Assembly (NCBI GenBank): GCA_945889655.1
Contig: CAMDCH010000111.1
Coordinates: 1-8,281, forward strand
DNA: 8,281 nt
Direction: 5' to 3'
Origin: SHZT01 sp945889655
GTDB lineage: Bacteria; Gemmatimonadota; Gemmatimonadetes; Gemmatimonadales; GWC2-71-9
Positions within the stretch are counted from its first letter, which is position 1. Each line of letters starts with the position of its first letter. Below the pieces are notes generated by a model that was not told where the DNA came from, made no database searches, and worked only from the letters and a program-made list of their open reading frames with translations. This document shows, one piece after another, positions 1-5,807 of this stretch. The translations under genes and the position numbers were made by a program.

Positions 1-108
1 GGCGAGGAGCAGCCGGTGGACCCGGGCCACACCGAGGATGCCTGGGGGAGAAACCGCCGCGACGAGTTCAGCGCGACGGGTGGCGGCGACAACCTCCGGC
101 GCCCGTAA
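1..108 (+). CDS. pal: Pal (peptidoglycan-associated lipoprotein), C-terminal end only
   Basis: The window opens inside a reading frame that runs from base 1 to a TAA at 106-108, giving the last 35 residues of a protein. The segment HTEDAWGRNRRDEF is the typical end of the OmpA-like peptidoglycan-binding domain of Pal, whose family ends in a glutamate-tryptophan-x-x-NRR pattern. Pal is an outer-membrane lipoprotein that binds peptidoglycan and TolB as part of the Tol-Pal envelope-constriction system. The short tail after the domain (SATGGGDNLRRP) is glycine-rich and probably flexible. The next gene, cpoB, starts 3 bases after the stop, as in the usual tolB-pal-cpoB order, which supports the call. 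The N-terminus, lipobox and most of the domain lie outside the window. Confidence 0.85.
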   Translation, partial: GEEQPVDPGHTEDAWGRNRRDEFSATGGGDNLRRP

Positions 109-111
109 CGG

Positions 112-891
112 GTGACGCGGCGTGCCTGGGGGCTCGTCGTGGTGGTGGCACTCGGCGGCTGTGCGCGCCAGAGTGACGTCAACCGCGTAGAGCTCCAGGT
201 TCGCCGGCTGAGGGAAGAAACGGCTCGCGCCGATTCGGCGCGGGCCGTTTTGCTGGACCAGATCATCGTCTCGCAGAAGCGGATACTGGATTCGCTGGCG
301 GTCCAGGAGCGCAGGCTGCTCTCAGTTCGCGGCGATATCCGCGCCGATCTCACCGAGGTGCAGCGCCAGCTGGTGCAGATCCAGGAGCTGATGGGGCAGA
401 CGCAGGGACGGCTGACCGAGATGCGGGGCCAGATGGAAGCACGTAACCAGGCGCTGACCCAGGCCGCGCGGCAGGCCACGTCGGACACCGGCGCCGCCAA
501 CCCGGCCTCGTCGGGGCCGCCCCCGGACCTGCTCTACAGCATGTCGCTACAGCAGCTCCAGCGCGGGAGCCCCGCCACCGCGCGCATCGGTTTCGAGAGA
601 CTGCTGCAGGATTTCCCGCAGCACGAACGGGCCGGCGATGCGCAGTTTTTCATCGGTGAAACGTTCGGCATGGCCGCGCCGGACTCGGCCATGGCCGCGT
701 ACGACCGCCTGATAACCAACTACCCAACCTCCCCGCGGATCCCCTCCGCGCTCTTCAAGCTCGGCCAGCTCGCCGAGATCAAGAAGGACAAGGCCGCCGC
801 ACGACAGTACTACAACCGGCTCATTACCGGTTTCCCGCGTTCAGACGAAGCCAACCTCGCGAAGGACAAGCTCCAGGCCCTGGGCAAGTAG
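112..891 (+). CDS. cpoB: Tol-Pal system protein CpoB/YbgF, lipoprotein with coiled coil and TPRs
   Basis: This 259-residue envelope protein coordinates Tol-Pal function with peptidoglycan synthesis in organisms where it has been studied. It starts with GTG at 112; no ATG lies nearby, and this start gives a compact leader ending in a lipobox (L14-G15-G16-C17), so it is probably a lipoprotein. E. coli CpoB is instead soluble and periplasmic. Residues ~22-115 are heptad-rich, charged and Gln/Arg/Leu-rich, consistent with the trimerising coiled coil of the family. A Gly/Pro/Ser linker (~126-138) follows. Residues ~138-255 hold three TPR-like helical pairs, with FERLLQDFP, YDRLITNYP and YNRLITGFP at equivalent positions, the hallmark of YbgF C-termini. 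The gene is 3 bases after pal and 6 bases before tatC, so it is very likely cotranscribed and translationally coupled. Function is inferred from family and position. Confidence 0.9.
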   Translation: MTRRAWGLVVVVALGGCARQSDVNRVELQVRRLREETARADSARAVLLDQIIVSQKRILDSLAVQERRLLSVRGDIRADLTEVQRQLVQIQELMGQTQGRLTEMRGQMEARNQALTQAARQATSDTGAANPASSGPPPDLLYSMSLQQLQRGSPATARIGFERLLQDFPQHERAGDAQFFIGETFGMAAPDSAMAAYDRLITNYPTSPRIPSALFKLGQLAEIKKDKAAARQYYNRLITGFPRSDEANLAKDKLQALGK

Positions 892-897
892 CTCCAT

Positions 898-1641
898 ATG
901 CGGAAGCTTGATCCCAGGGGCGAGATGCCGTTCCTCGAGCACCTCGAGGAGCTCCGGTGGCGGATTCTCTGGACCCTCATCGCGCTGCTGCTCGGCACGC
1001 TCATCGGGTTCTGGCTGGTGGAGCACTTCGACGTCATCGGGCTCCTGAAGCGGCCCATCGCCCCGTTCCTGCCGTCGTCCGGCCGCCTCTATTTCACCCA
1101 CCCGACCGACGCGATCATGGTCATCTTCAAGCTCTCGATCATCATGGGCATCGTGCTCGCGTCGCCGGTGATCACGTGGCAGGCGTGGGCGTTTTTCTCG
1201 CCGGCGCTCTATGCCCGGGAGAAGCGGTACATCATCCCGGTCCTCTTCGGGGGCCTGGTCCTGTTCATCGCCGGCGTCATGCTGGCGTATCTCTTCGTGC
1301 TGCCCGCCGCGTTCCGGATCCTGCTGGGATTCCAGCCGGCGGAGTTCGAGCCGATCATCACGGCGGACAACTACTTCGGTTTTGCGCTGCAGCTCATCCT
1401 GGCGTTCGGGCTCGCCTTCGAGCTGCCGCTGGTGATCATGGTGCTGTCGCTGTTCGGCGTGGTGACGCCAAAGTTTCTCTCGGACAACCGGCGCTACTGG
1501 GTCGTGATCGCGGCACTCGCCGCCGCCGTCATCACGCCAACCCCCGACGCGATGATGATGCTGGTGATGATGGTCCCGCTCCTCCTCCTGTACGAGCTGG
1601 GCATCCTGCTGGCCCGCCTCGTGGGCCGTCGCCGCGAAGAG
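898..1641 (+). other. tatC: TatC portion of the fused frame
   Basis: Residues 1-248 of the 1174-codon frame are about the length of a complete TatC (~250). The N-terminal cytoplasmic signature PFLEHLEELR is at residues 11-20; this is the site that recognises twin-arginine signal peptides in characterised TatC proteins. Hydrophobic spans are visible at about 22-42, 72-95, 113-137, 158-185, 199-212 and 220-241. The glutamate in LAFELPL (E175) matches the conserved membrane-embedded Glu of E. coli TatC (Glu170), and ITPTPD (212-217) matches the conserved loop before the last span. The portion ends in a basic cytoplasmic tail, GRRREE, exactly where most TatC proteins stop. No tatA/tatB is in this window. 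Confidence 0.9.
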
Positions 1642-4422
1642 AGCCCGGCAGGCCCGGGCGTCACCGTGGTGCTCTGCCTGGTGCTGGCGGGCGCGGTCGC
1701 GACCCCGGCCCGCGCGCAGGTCCGGCCGCCCCCGCGACAAGGAACGGCCGTGGTCCCGCAGCAGCAGGGAGCCCAGGATACGGCCGCGGCGCGGCGCGCC
1801 CAGGCGGGGCAGGCAATCGATACCGCGTCGGCGCGGCGCATGGGCCTGCCCACCAGTCCTACCCGCCCGATCCCCGCCGGCGACTCGGTCATGAACGAGC
1901 TGCTCCAGCGCAAAGGGTTCCAGGTCATTCGCTACGCCGGTGACAGCGTCACCTTCCACGCGGACACCCGGAACATCGACCTCTCGGGCAGCGCGGTGGT
2001 GGAACAGGAGGGAAGCACGCTCGAGGCGGACTCGGTGCGATTCGCCCAGACGTCATGCCAGATCGTGGCCGGGGGCGCGCCCAAGCTGTTCGACCAGGGC
2101 ACCGTGCTGGTCGGGGAAGGGATGACCTACGACACCTGCCTCAAACGCGGCGTGGTGACGGAGGCGCTGACCAAGTTCAACCAGTCCGGGGTGGACTGGT
2201 TCATGCGCGGCAAGCTGTCCATCGATTCGGCGTCGACGCGTATTTACGCGGACCGCAGCACGATTACGAGCTCCGACCTCCCGCTGCCCGACTACCATTT
2301 TTCGGCGGGGAAGGTGAAATGGGTCAGCAACACGCTCATGGTGGCGCGACCCGCGGTCCTCTACGTGCGCGACGTCCCCGTCCTCTGGCTGCCGTTCATT
2401 TTCCAGGACATGCACCGGGGCCGCCGGTCCGGGATGTTGACGCCGCGGTTCGGGATCAACGACATCGTCCGCAGCAATCCCCGGTACCGGCGGCACGTGT
2501 CGAACGTCGGGTACTACTTCGCCATCAACGACTACTTCGATGTCCAGACGGCCATGGACTGGCAGTCCGGACAGTCGATCACCCTGTCGGGGCAGACCCA
2601 GTACCGCTGGCTCAACCGGTTCATCGTGGGATCGCTCAACCTGACGCAGGTATACGACGTGGACGCGGCTTCCCGCTCGCTCGCCCTCCGGTGGGATCAC
2701 AACCAGGACTTCGACATCCGCACGCGGCTCCGGGCGAACATCGACTACGCCAGCAGTGCCCGGGTCTTGCAGCGCACTCGTGTCGGCACCGAGATCTACA
2801 CCGCGAACCTCCGCAGCGCGGCGAACTTCAGCAAGCAGCTCTCCTGGGGCACGCTGTCCCTGGGAGGCGACCGAAGCCAGGAATTGTCCAGCGGGGTCGT
2901 GACCCTGCGCGTGCCGTCGCTGAGCCTCGCGCCCGCGCCCATCAACCTCTCCAACGCCGTCACATGGTCACCCTCATTCAGTTTCTCGAACGATCGGACC
3001 TCGCACCAGCCGGCGGGCTTGCTGGTCCTGCCCCCGGTGGACGGCGTCCCGGTGGCGGACTCGGTGTTCTCCACGACCGAGAACAGCAACCTGGCCGTGG
3101 GTACGCCGTTCCGGATCGGCCGCTGGAACGTGCCGCTGAACTTCTCGATGGCGCACACGTACAACGACCGGGCTGACAGTGTCCGGCTCCGCGACCCGGG
3201 CGATACGACGCGGACCATCACCCGGTACTACGGCGAGAATTTCTCGACCCAGCTCGACTGGTCCACGTCCGTCGGGCTGCCCACGCTGTTCAACGCCAGC
3301 TGGAAACTCCAGCCGTCGGTCGGGATTCAGAATTCGGTCGGCGGCGCCTTTGCGATCCGCAATCGCTTCAGCGGCGGTTCGTTCGTTACCCAGGGCAAGC
3401 GCCTTTCGTTCTCCGCCTCGGTGACGCCCAGCCTCTTCGGTTTTTTCCCCGGCATCGGCCCGCTCTCGCGCATCCGGCACTCGGTATCCCCGTCGCTCCG
3501 TTGGAGCCTGGCCCCCTCCGCTACCGTGCCGGAGGCGTATGCGCGGGCGCTCGATCCTACGAGGCCCCCCGTGCTGACGAGCCCGCGCACGCACACGCTG
3601 TCGTTGGGGATATCGCAGACGTTCGAAGGAAAGTTCCGGTCGCCCAACCAGGATTCCACCGCGAATCCCGCGGACGCGCGCAAGATCAAGCTGCTCAGCA
3701 TCCAGAGCGACGGGATGAGCTACGATTTCGAGAAGGCCAAGCTGCCGGGACAGAACGGCTGGCTCACCCAGGCGATCGGCAACACGTTTACCAGCGAGCT
3801 GCTCCCGGGATTCTCCATCTCCACGAACCACGACCTGTGGGAAGGGGTGGTGGGGAGCGACACCTCGCGTTTCCGGCCTTTTCTCACCAGTGTATCAGCG
3901 CGGTTCAGCCTTTCGTCGTCCACCCTTCGCGGGCTGGGCGCGTTGCTGACGGGGAAGAGGGACGTGGCGCCGCAGGTCCCGACTCCAGGCGACACGCTCA
4001 ACCGGGGGATCCCGGCACAGATCGGAACCCCGCTTCGTCCCGGCCTCGGCGTCTTCGACCGACGGCCGACGGCGCTGACACAACCTGGCTCGCGCAAGCC
4101 ATTCATCGCAGCGGTCACGTTTGACTACTCACGCGCGCGTCCCGGAATCACCGCCGTGGGTCTCGCCAACCGCTCAATGGGATTGGGAGTCGGGTTCTCG
4201 CCCACACGCGCCTGGTCGGCAACCTGGGACACCCGCTATGACTTCACGGCGAAGCAGTTCCAGCAGCATACCGTCCGACTGGAACGCGACCTTCGCCGCT
4301 GGCGAGCGACGTTCGGCTTCACCCGGGATCCCGTCGGTAGCTTCTCGTTCGATTTTTTCGTGACCCTCCTGGACCAGCCGGAGATCAAGTTCCAGTACGA
4401 CCAGGAGACCAACAATCGTTAA
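898..4422 (+). CDS. tatC-lptD: TatC-LptD fused reading frame (translocase core joined to LPS-assembly outer-membrane protein)
   Basis: One open frame of 1174 codons runs from ATG 898 to TAA 4420-4422 without a stop. Residues 1-248 form a full-length TatC with its usual six membrane spans. Residues ~254-273 look like a Sec signal peptide ending in ARA before Q274. Residues 274-1174 resemble LptD/OstA: a Pro/Gln-rich linker (~274-330), an OstA-like beta-jellyroll (~340-470), then a long beta-rich region with alternating aromatic and polar residues expected of an outer-membrane barrel. TatC exports folded twin-arginine proteins across the inner membrane, while LptD inserts lipopolysaccharide into the outer leaflet, so the two products should end in different membranes. 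No stop codon, Met codon or Shine-Dalgarno site separates the halves. The options are a precursor cut by signal peptidase, internal initiation, or a lost stop codon or sequence error. The ATG start lies 6 bases after cpoB. Confidence 0.8.
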   Translation: MRKLDPRGEMPFLEHLEELRWRILWTLIALLLGTLIGFWLVEHFDVIGLLKRPIAPFLPSSGRLYFTHPTDAIMVIFKLSIIMGIVLASPVITWQAWAFFSPALYAREKRYIIPVLFGGLVLFIAGVMLAYLFVLPAAFRILLGFQPAEFEPIITADNYFGFALQLILAFGLAFELPLVIMVLSLFGVVTPKFLSDNRRYWVVIAALAAAVITPTPDAMMMLVMMVPLLLLYELGILLARLVGRRREESPAGPGVTVVLCLVLAGAVATPARAQVRPPPRQGTAVVPQQQGAQDTAAARRAQAGQAIDTASARRMGLPTSPTRPIPAGDSVMNELLQRKGFQVIRYAGDSVTFHADTRNIDLSGSAVVEQEGSTLEADSVRFAQTSCQIVAGGAPKLFDQGTVLVGEGMTYDTCLKRGVVTEALTKFNQSGVDWFMRGKLSIDSASTRIYADRSTITSSDLPLPDYHFSAGKVKWVSNTLMVARPAVLYVRDVPVLWLPFIFQDMHRGRRSGMLTPRFGINDIVRSNPRYRRHVSNVGYYFAINDYFDVQTAMDWQSGQSITLSGQTQYRWLNRFIVGSLNLTQVYDVDAASRSLALRWDHNQDFDIRTRLRANIDYASSARVLQRTRVGTEIYTANLRSAANFSKQLSWGTLSLGGDRSQELSSGVVTLRVPSLSLAPAPINLSNAVTWSPSFSFSNDRTSHQPAGLLVLPPVDGVPVADSVFSTTENSNLAVGTPFRIGRWNVPLNFSMAHTYNDRADSVRLRDPGDTTRTITRYYGENFSTQLDWSTSVGLPTLFNASWKLQPSVGIQNSVGGAFAIRNRFSGGSFVTQGKRLSFSASVTPSLFGFFPGIGPLSRIRHSVSPSLRWSLAPSATVPEAYARALDPTRPPVLTSPRTHTLSLGISQTFEGKFRSPNQDSTANPADARKIKLLSIQSDGMSYDFEKAKLPGQNGWLTQAIGNTFTSELLPGFSISTNHDLWEGVVGSDTSRFRPFLTSVSARFSLSSSTLRGLGALLTGKRDVAPQVPTPGDTLNRGIPAQIGTPLRPGLGVFDRRPTALTQPGSRKPFIAAVTFDYSRARPGITAVGLANRSMGLGVGFSPTRAWSATWDTRYDFTAKQFQQHTVRLERDLRRWRATFGFTRDPVGSFSFDFFVTLLDQPEIKFQYDQETNNR
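1621..1716 (+). other. Internal signal-peptide-like junction between TatC and LptD
   Basis: In the fused frame, residues 242-273 have the three-part layout of a Sec signal peptide: a basic stretch (GRRR, 243-246), a hydrophobic core VTVVLCLVLAGAVA (255-268) and the cleavage motif ARA (271-273) before Q274. TatC normally ends with its C-terminus in the cytoplasm, so this segment would cross the membrane outward and present the site to signal peptidase I, releasing LptD in the periplasm. In-frame GTG codons at 1621, 1666 and 1669 could in principle start a separate lptD; 1621 gives the best signal peptide. I see no Shine-Dalgarno sequence before any of them. The segment is seen directly; cleavage and start use are inferred. 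Confidence 0.65.
1717..4422 (+). other. lptD: LptD/OstA-like portion of the fused frame
   Basis: Residues 274-1174 (about 900 residues after the predicted cleavage) resemble the long LptD type seen outside Proteobacteria. After a low-complexity linker, VTFHADTRNIDLSGSAVVEQ (351-370) and the following TLEADSVRF fit the repeating strands of the OstA/LptA-like jellyroll, which carries lipopolysaccharide from LptA. VPVLWLPFIFQDMHRGRRSG (493-512) matches the family segment (V-P-V/x-W/Y-L-P-F) at the start of the barrel. The remaining ~660 residues are amphipathic beta strands rich in Y/W/F with polar turns. Only two cysteines (C387 and C414) occur after the leader, both in the N-terminal domain, so the inter-domain disulfides of E. 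coli LptD cannot form. The C-terminus (QETNNR) lacks the usual terminal aromatic. Assignment rests on pattern, so lptD is likely rather than certain. Confidence 0.75.
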
Positions 4423-4425
4423 CCA

Positions 4426-4443
4426 TGTCCTGAATAACGGACA
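4426..4443. repeat. Short inverted repeat TGTCC-N8-GGACA
   Basis: Just after the lptD stop, TGTCC (4426-4430) faces GGACA (4439-4443) across 8 bases. The stem is only 5 bp and no T-run follows, so it is a poor intrinsic terminator. Its place about 65 bp upstream of a sigma-54-like promoter would suit an activator site, but that is speculation and a chance match is possible. Confidence 0.25.
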
Positions 4444-4482
4444 CAGGTCTTTCGGTCCCGTCAGTTAAGTTATTTATCCGCA

Positions 4483-4497
4483 ATAGCTTGCAGCTAT
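4483..4497. repeat. Short inverted repeat ATAGC-N5-GCTAT
   Basis: ATAGC (4483-4487) and GCTAT (4493-4497) form a 5-bp stem with loop TTGCA. It sits immediately upstream of the -24/-12 promoter candidate in the AT-richer part of the intergenic gap. It could be an operator or a chance palindrome. The octamer CGCAATAG that enters its left arm (4479-4486) recurs at 4529-4536, around the expected transcription start. Confidence 0.25.
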
Positions 4498-4505
4498 GGT
4501 TCCCG

Positions 4506-4520
4506 TGGCATGCTCCCTGC
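4506..4520 (+). promoter_or_regulatory. Sigma-54 (RpoN) type -24/-12 promoter candidate
   Basis: TGGCATG-CTCC-CTGC fits the RpoN consensus TGGCACG-N4-TTGC at 13 of 15 positions (counting the four N positions as free), with the invariant GG (4507-4508) and GC (4519-4520) at exactly the right spacing. Transcription would start near 4532, leaving a ~27-base leader before the ATG at 4559. The site lies in a non-coding gap with lower GC than its surroundings. It implies control by an enhancer-binding activator, none of which is in the window. Seen: the motif and its position. Inferred: that it works. Confidence 0.45.
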
Positions 4521-4558
4521 CAATACAGCGCAATAGTTCCTTCTCTCATGGGGCACCG

Positions 4559-5686
4559 ATGAACCGGACCTGGTTGGTACTGCTGGCAGTCGTCTTTCTG
4601 ACCGCGTGCGAAAGCTCCACGGCTCCCGATTCCACCATCCCGGCGAATCTCGGGTACCGGCTCGATGCGAGCGGGGACCCCAAGGCCCCGCTCGGCGTGT
4701 TGCTCGAGTGGGATCCCGTTGATGATGCCGGCCTCACCGAGTACCGCATCTATTCGCGGGCCTCGGCCAGCGCGGGCTTTGATCGCCGTGCCTCGACCAC
4801 CTCGACGACGTTCCATGACGTGGGCCAGCCGGACCTGGACTACTACGTCACCGCGGCCCTGGGCAAGAAGGAGAGCGCGCCGAGTAACACCATCCGCATC
4901 AACGAGGCCCTGCGCCTCGCGGCGCCCACCGCGATCTCCAGCATCAGTCTGAATGGCGCTGTCCACCTGGAGTGGACCGATAACGCCTACGCCAGCAATC
5001 CCAACCGCTTCCGCTGGTACCGCGTCTACAGCACCTCGCTCAATCTCGATGCGGTGCCGAACCCGCTGTGCGGAACCACGTGGACGCTGGAGGGGACCAC
5101 CGTTTCCTCGTCGTTCCTCTCGGCGAACATGACCAATGGTGTCCCGCGCTGCTTTGGTGTCTCGGCTGAAACCACCGAAGGGTACGAGAGCCTGTGGTCG
5201 CCTATCCGCGGGGACACGCCCCGCCCGGACGCGCGGAACGTGCTCCTGTTCCCGGTCTCGTTGAATGCGGCGAAGGCGGGATTCCGGTTCTTCCAGGACG
5301 CGAACAACGACGGCAAGGCGACACCGCTCGAGCTGGGGCTGGTGGTCGACGGCAACCGTACCGACATCGATTTCCAGGTCTTCGTCGACGTCAGCAACCG
5401 CGTCTGGCTGAAGCCGGTTCGCACGGGCGTGAGCGTGGCACTCTACGGCAACGCGCCCATCAAAGACCTCACCGATATCGACGTGGCGCCGGCGAACAAC
5501 CAGTTCACGACCCCGTCCATCGAGGCGGTGGCGAGCTGGGGTTACGTCTTCAAGATGCCCGGCGCCCCGTTCCCCACGTTCGGTGCGGTTCGGGTGACCC
5601 ACGCGTCGAAGGACTACGTGATCCTCGACTGGAGCTACCAGACGGACCCGGGGAATCCCGAGCTGGTGAAGCCAGTAGCGCAGTAA
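4559..5686 (+). CDS. Lipoprotein with two FnIII-like domains and an EF-hand-like loop, function unknown
   Basis: I do not recognise this 375-residue protein by name. The ATG at 4559 gives a clean lipoprotein signal (MNRTWLVLLAVVFLTAC) with lipobox L-T-A-C; the in-frame ATG at 4496 would add 21 residues with no signal character and lies upstream of the promoter candidate. Residues ~26-118 and ~119-222 each look like a fibronectin type III sandwich, with the pattern LEWDPVDDAGLTEYRIYSR in the first and HLEWTDN...FRWYRVYS in the second. Residues ~223-375 form a third domain. It includes D247-A-N-N-D-G-K-A-T-P-L-E258, which fits a 12-residue EF-hand calcium loop except for Ala at position 8. A lipid-anchored, envelope-exposed binding or scaffold role is plausible. 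It stands alone between the envelope operon and hut genes, with its own promoter candidate. Confidence 0.8.
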   Translation: MNRTWLVLLAVVFLTACESSTAPDSTIPANLGYRLDASGDPKAPLGVLLEWDPVDDAGLTEYRIYSRASASAGFDRRASTTSTTFHDVGQPDLDYYVTAALGKKESAPSNTIRINEALRLAAPTAISSISLNGAVHLEWTDNAYASNPNRFRWYRVYSTSLNLDAVPNPLCGTTWTLEGTTVSSSFLSANMTNGVPRCFGVSAETTEGYESLWSPIRGDTPRPDARNVLLFPVSLNAAKAGFRFFQDANNDGKATPLELGLVVDGNRTDIDFQVFVDVSNRVWLKPVRTGVSVALYGNAPIKDLTDIDVAPANNQFTTPSIEAVASWGYVFKMPGAPFPTFGAVRVTHASKDYVILDWSYQTDPGNPELVKPVAQ

Positions 5687-5698
5687 GCAGGTGCGGGG

Positions 5699-5790
5699 GT
5701 GAGAGAAGTAAGAAGTGAGAAGTAAGAAGTGAGAAGGGGCTCCGTTCAGCTGGGGGTCTCTTCTCACTTCTCACCTCTCACTTCTCACTT
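5699..5790. repeat. Inverted tandem heptamer repeat forming a long hairpin
   Basis: Four tandem heptamers (AGTAAGA, AGTGAGA, AGTAAGA, AGTGAGA) occupy 5707-5734. Four inverted copies (TCTCACT, TCTCACC, TCTCACT, TCTCACT) occupy 5762-5789. The arms 5706-5736 and 5760-5790 are complementary at 28 of 31 positions around a 23-base loop (5737-5759). A degenerate extra copy begins at about 5698. All three mismatches are A-C on the + strand, so they would be G-U wobbles in a minus-strand RNA. It fills most of the 121-base gap between the lipoprotein gene and hutH. A terminator or roadblock, a transcript-end stabiliser or a mobile repeat are all possible. No T-run follows the stem, so it is not a classical intrinsic terminator. 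Confidence 0.85.
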
Positions 5791-5796
5791 TACACC

Positions 5797-5802
5797 TATA
5801 TT
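5797..5802 (+). promoter_or_regulatory. Possible -10 element (TATATT) for a leaderless hutH transcript
   Basis: TATATT ends 5 bases before the hutH ATG (5808). Transcription 6-7 bases downstream of a -10 box would start on or next to the A of the ATG. No purine-rich ribosome-binding site is present in the preceding 20 bases, which agrees with leaderless translation. No good -35 hexamer is seen at 17-18 bp, where the heptamer repeat lies, so the call is tentative. Confidence 0.35.
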
Positions 5803-5807
5803 CCGCC

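Noticed and set aside
957..1943. Second + strand frame of 328 codons inside tatC-lptD
   Set aside because: The product is Arg/His/Gly/Pro/Ala-rich with no hydrophobic spans or family motifs. It is a +2 shadow of the real frame.
841..1959. Antisense frame of 372 codons opposite tatC
   Set aside because: The translation is His/Asp/Arg/Glu-rich filler typical of the shadow of a membrane-protein gene. TatC motifs on the + strand are unambiguous.
2055..3176. + strand frame of 373 codons inside the LptD portion
   Set aside because: It has no recognisable motifs and the Arg/Pro/Gly-rich composition of a GC-rich shadow frame.
2974..3831. Antisense frame of 285 codons opposite the LptD barrel
   Set aside because: Arg/Glu/Gly-rich low-complexity product, no signal or domain, fully within a better-supported gene.
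4423..4480. Intrinsic terminator after lptD
   Set aside because: The only stem found is 5 bp with an 8-base loop and no T-run follows, so it does not meet the usual pattern.
4496..4558. Upstream in-frame ATG (4496) as the lipoprotein start
   Set aside because: It would bury the lipoprotein signal 21 residues in and lies upstream of the sigma-54-like promoter and inside an inverted repeat. ATG 4559 gives a standard lipobox leader.
4385..5767. Long antisense frame (460 codons) covering the whole lipoprotein gene
   Set aside because: Its product is Arg/Asp/Val/His-rich low-complexity sequence with no domain pattern. The + strand frame has a signal peptide, lipobox and FnIII-like domains. Long antisense frames are expected in GC-rich DNA.
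5699..5790. CRISPR-like array
   Set aside because: The units are 7 bases with no spacers and are arranged as two opposed tandem blocks, so this is a simple-sequence palindrome and not a CRISPR array.
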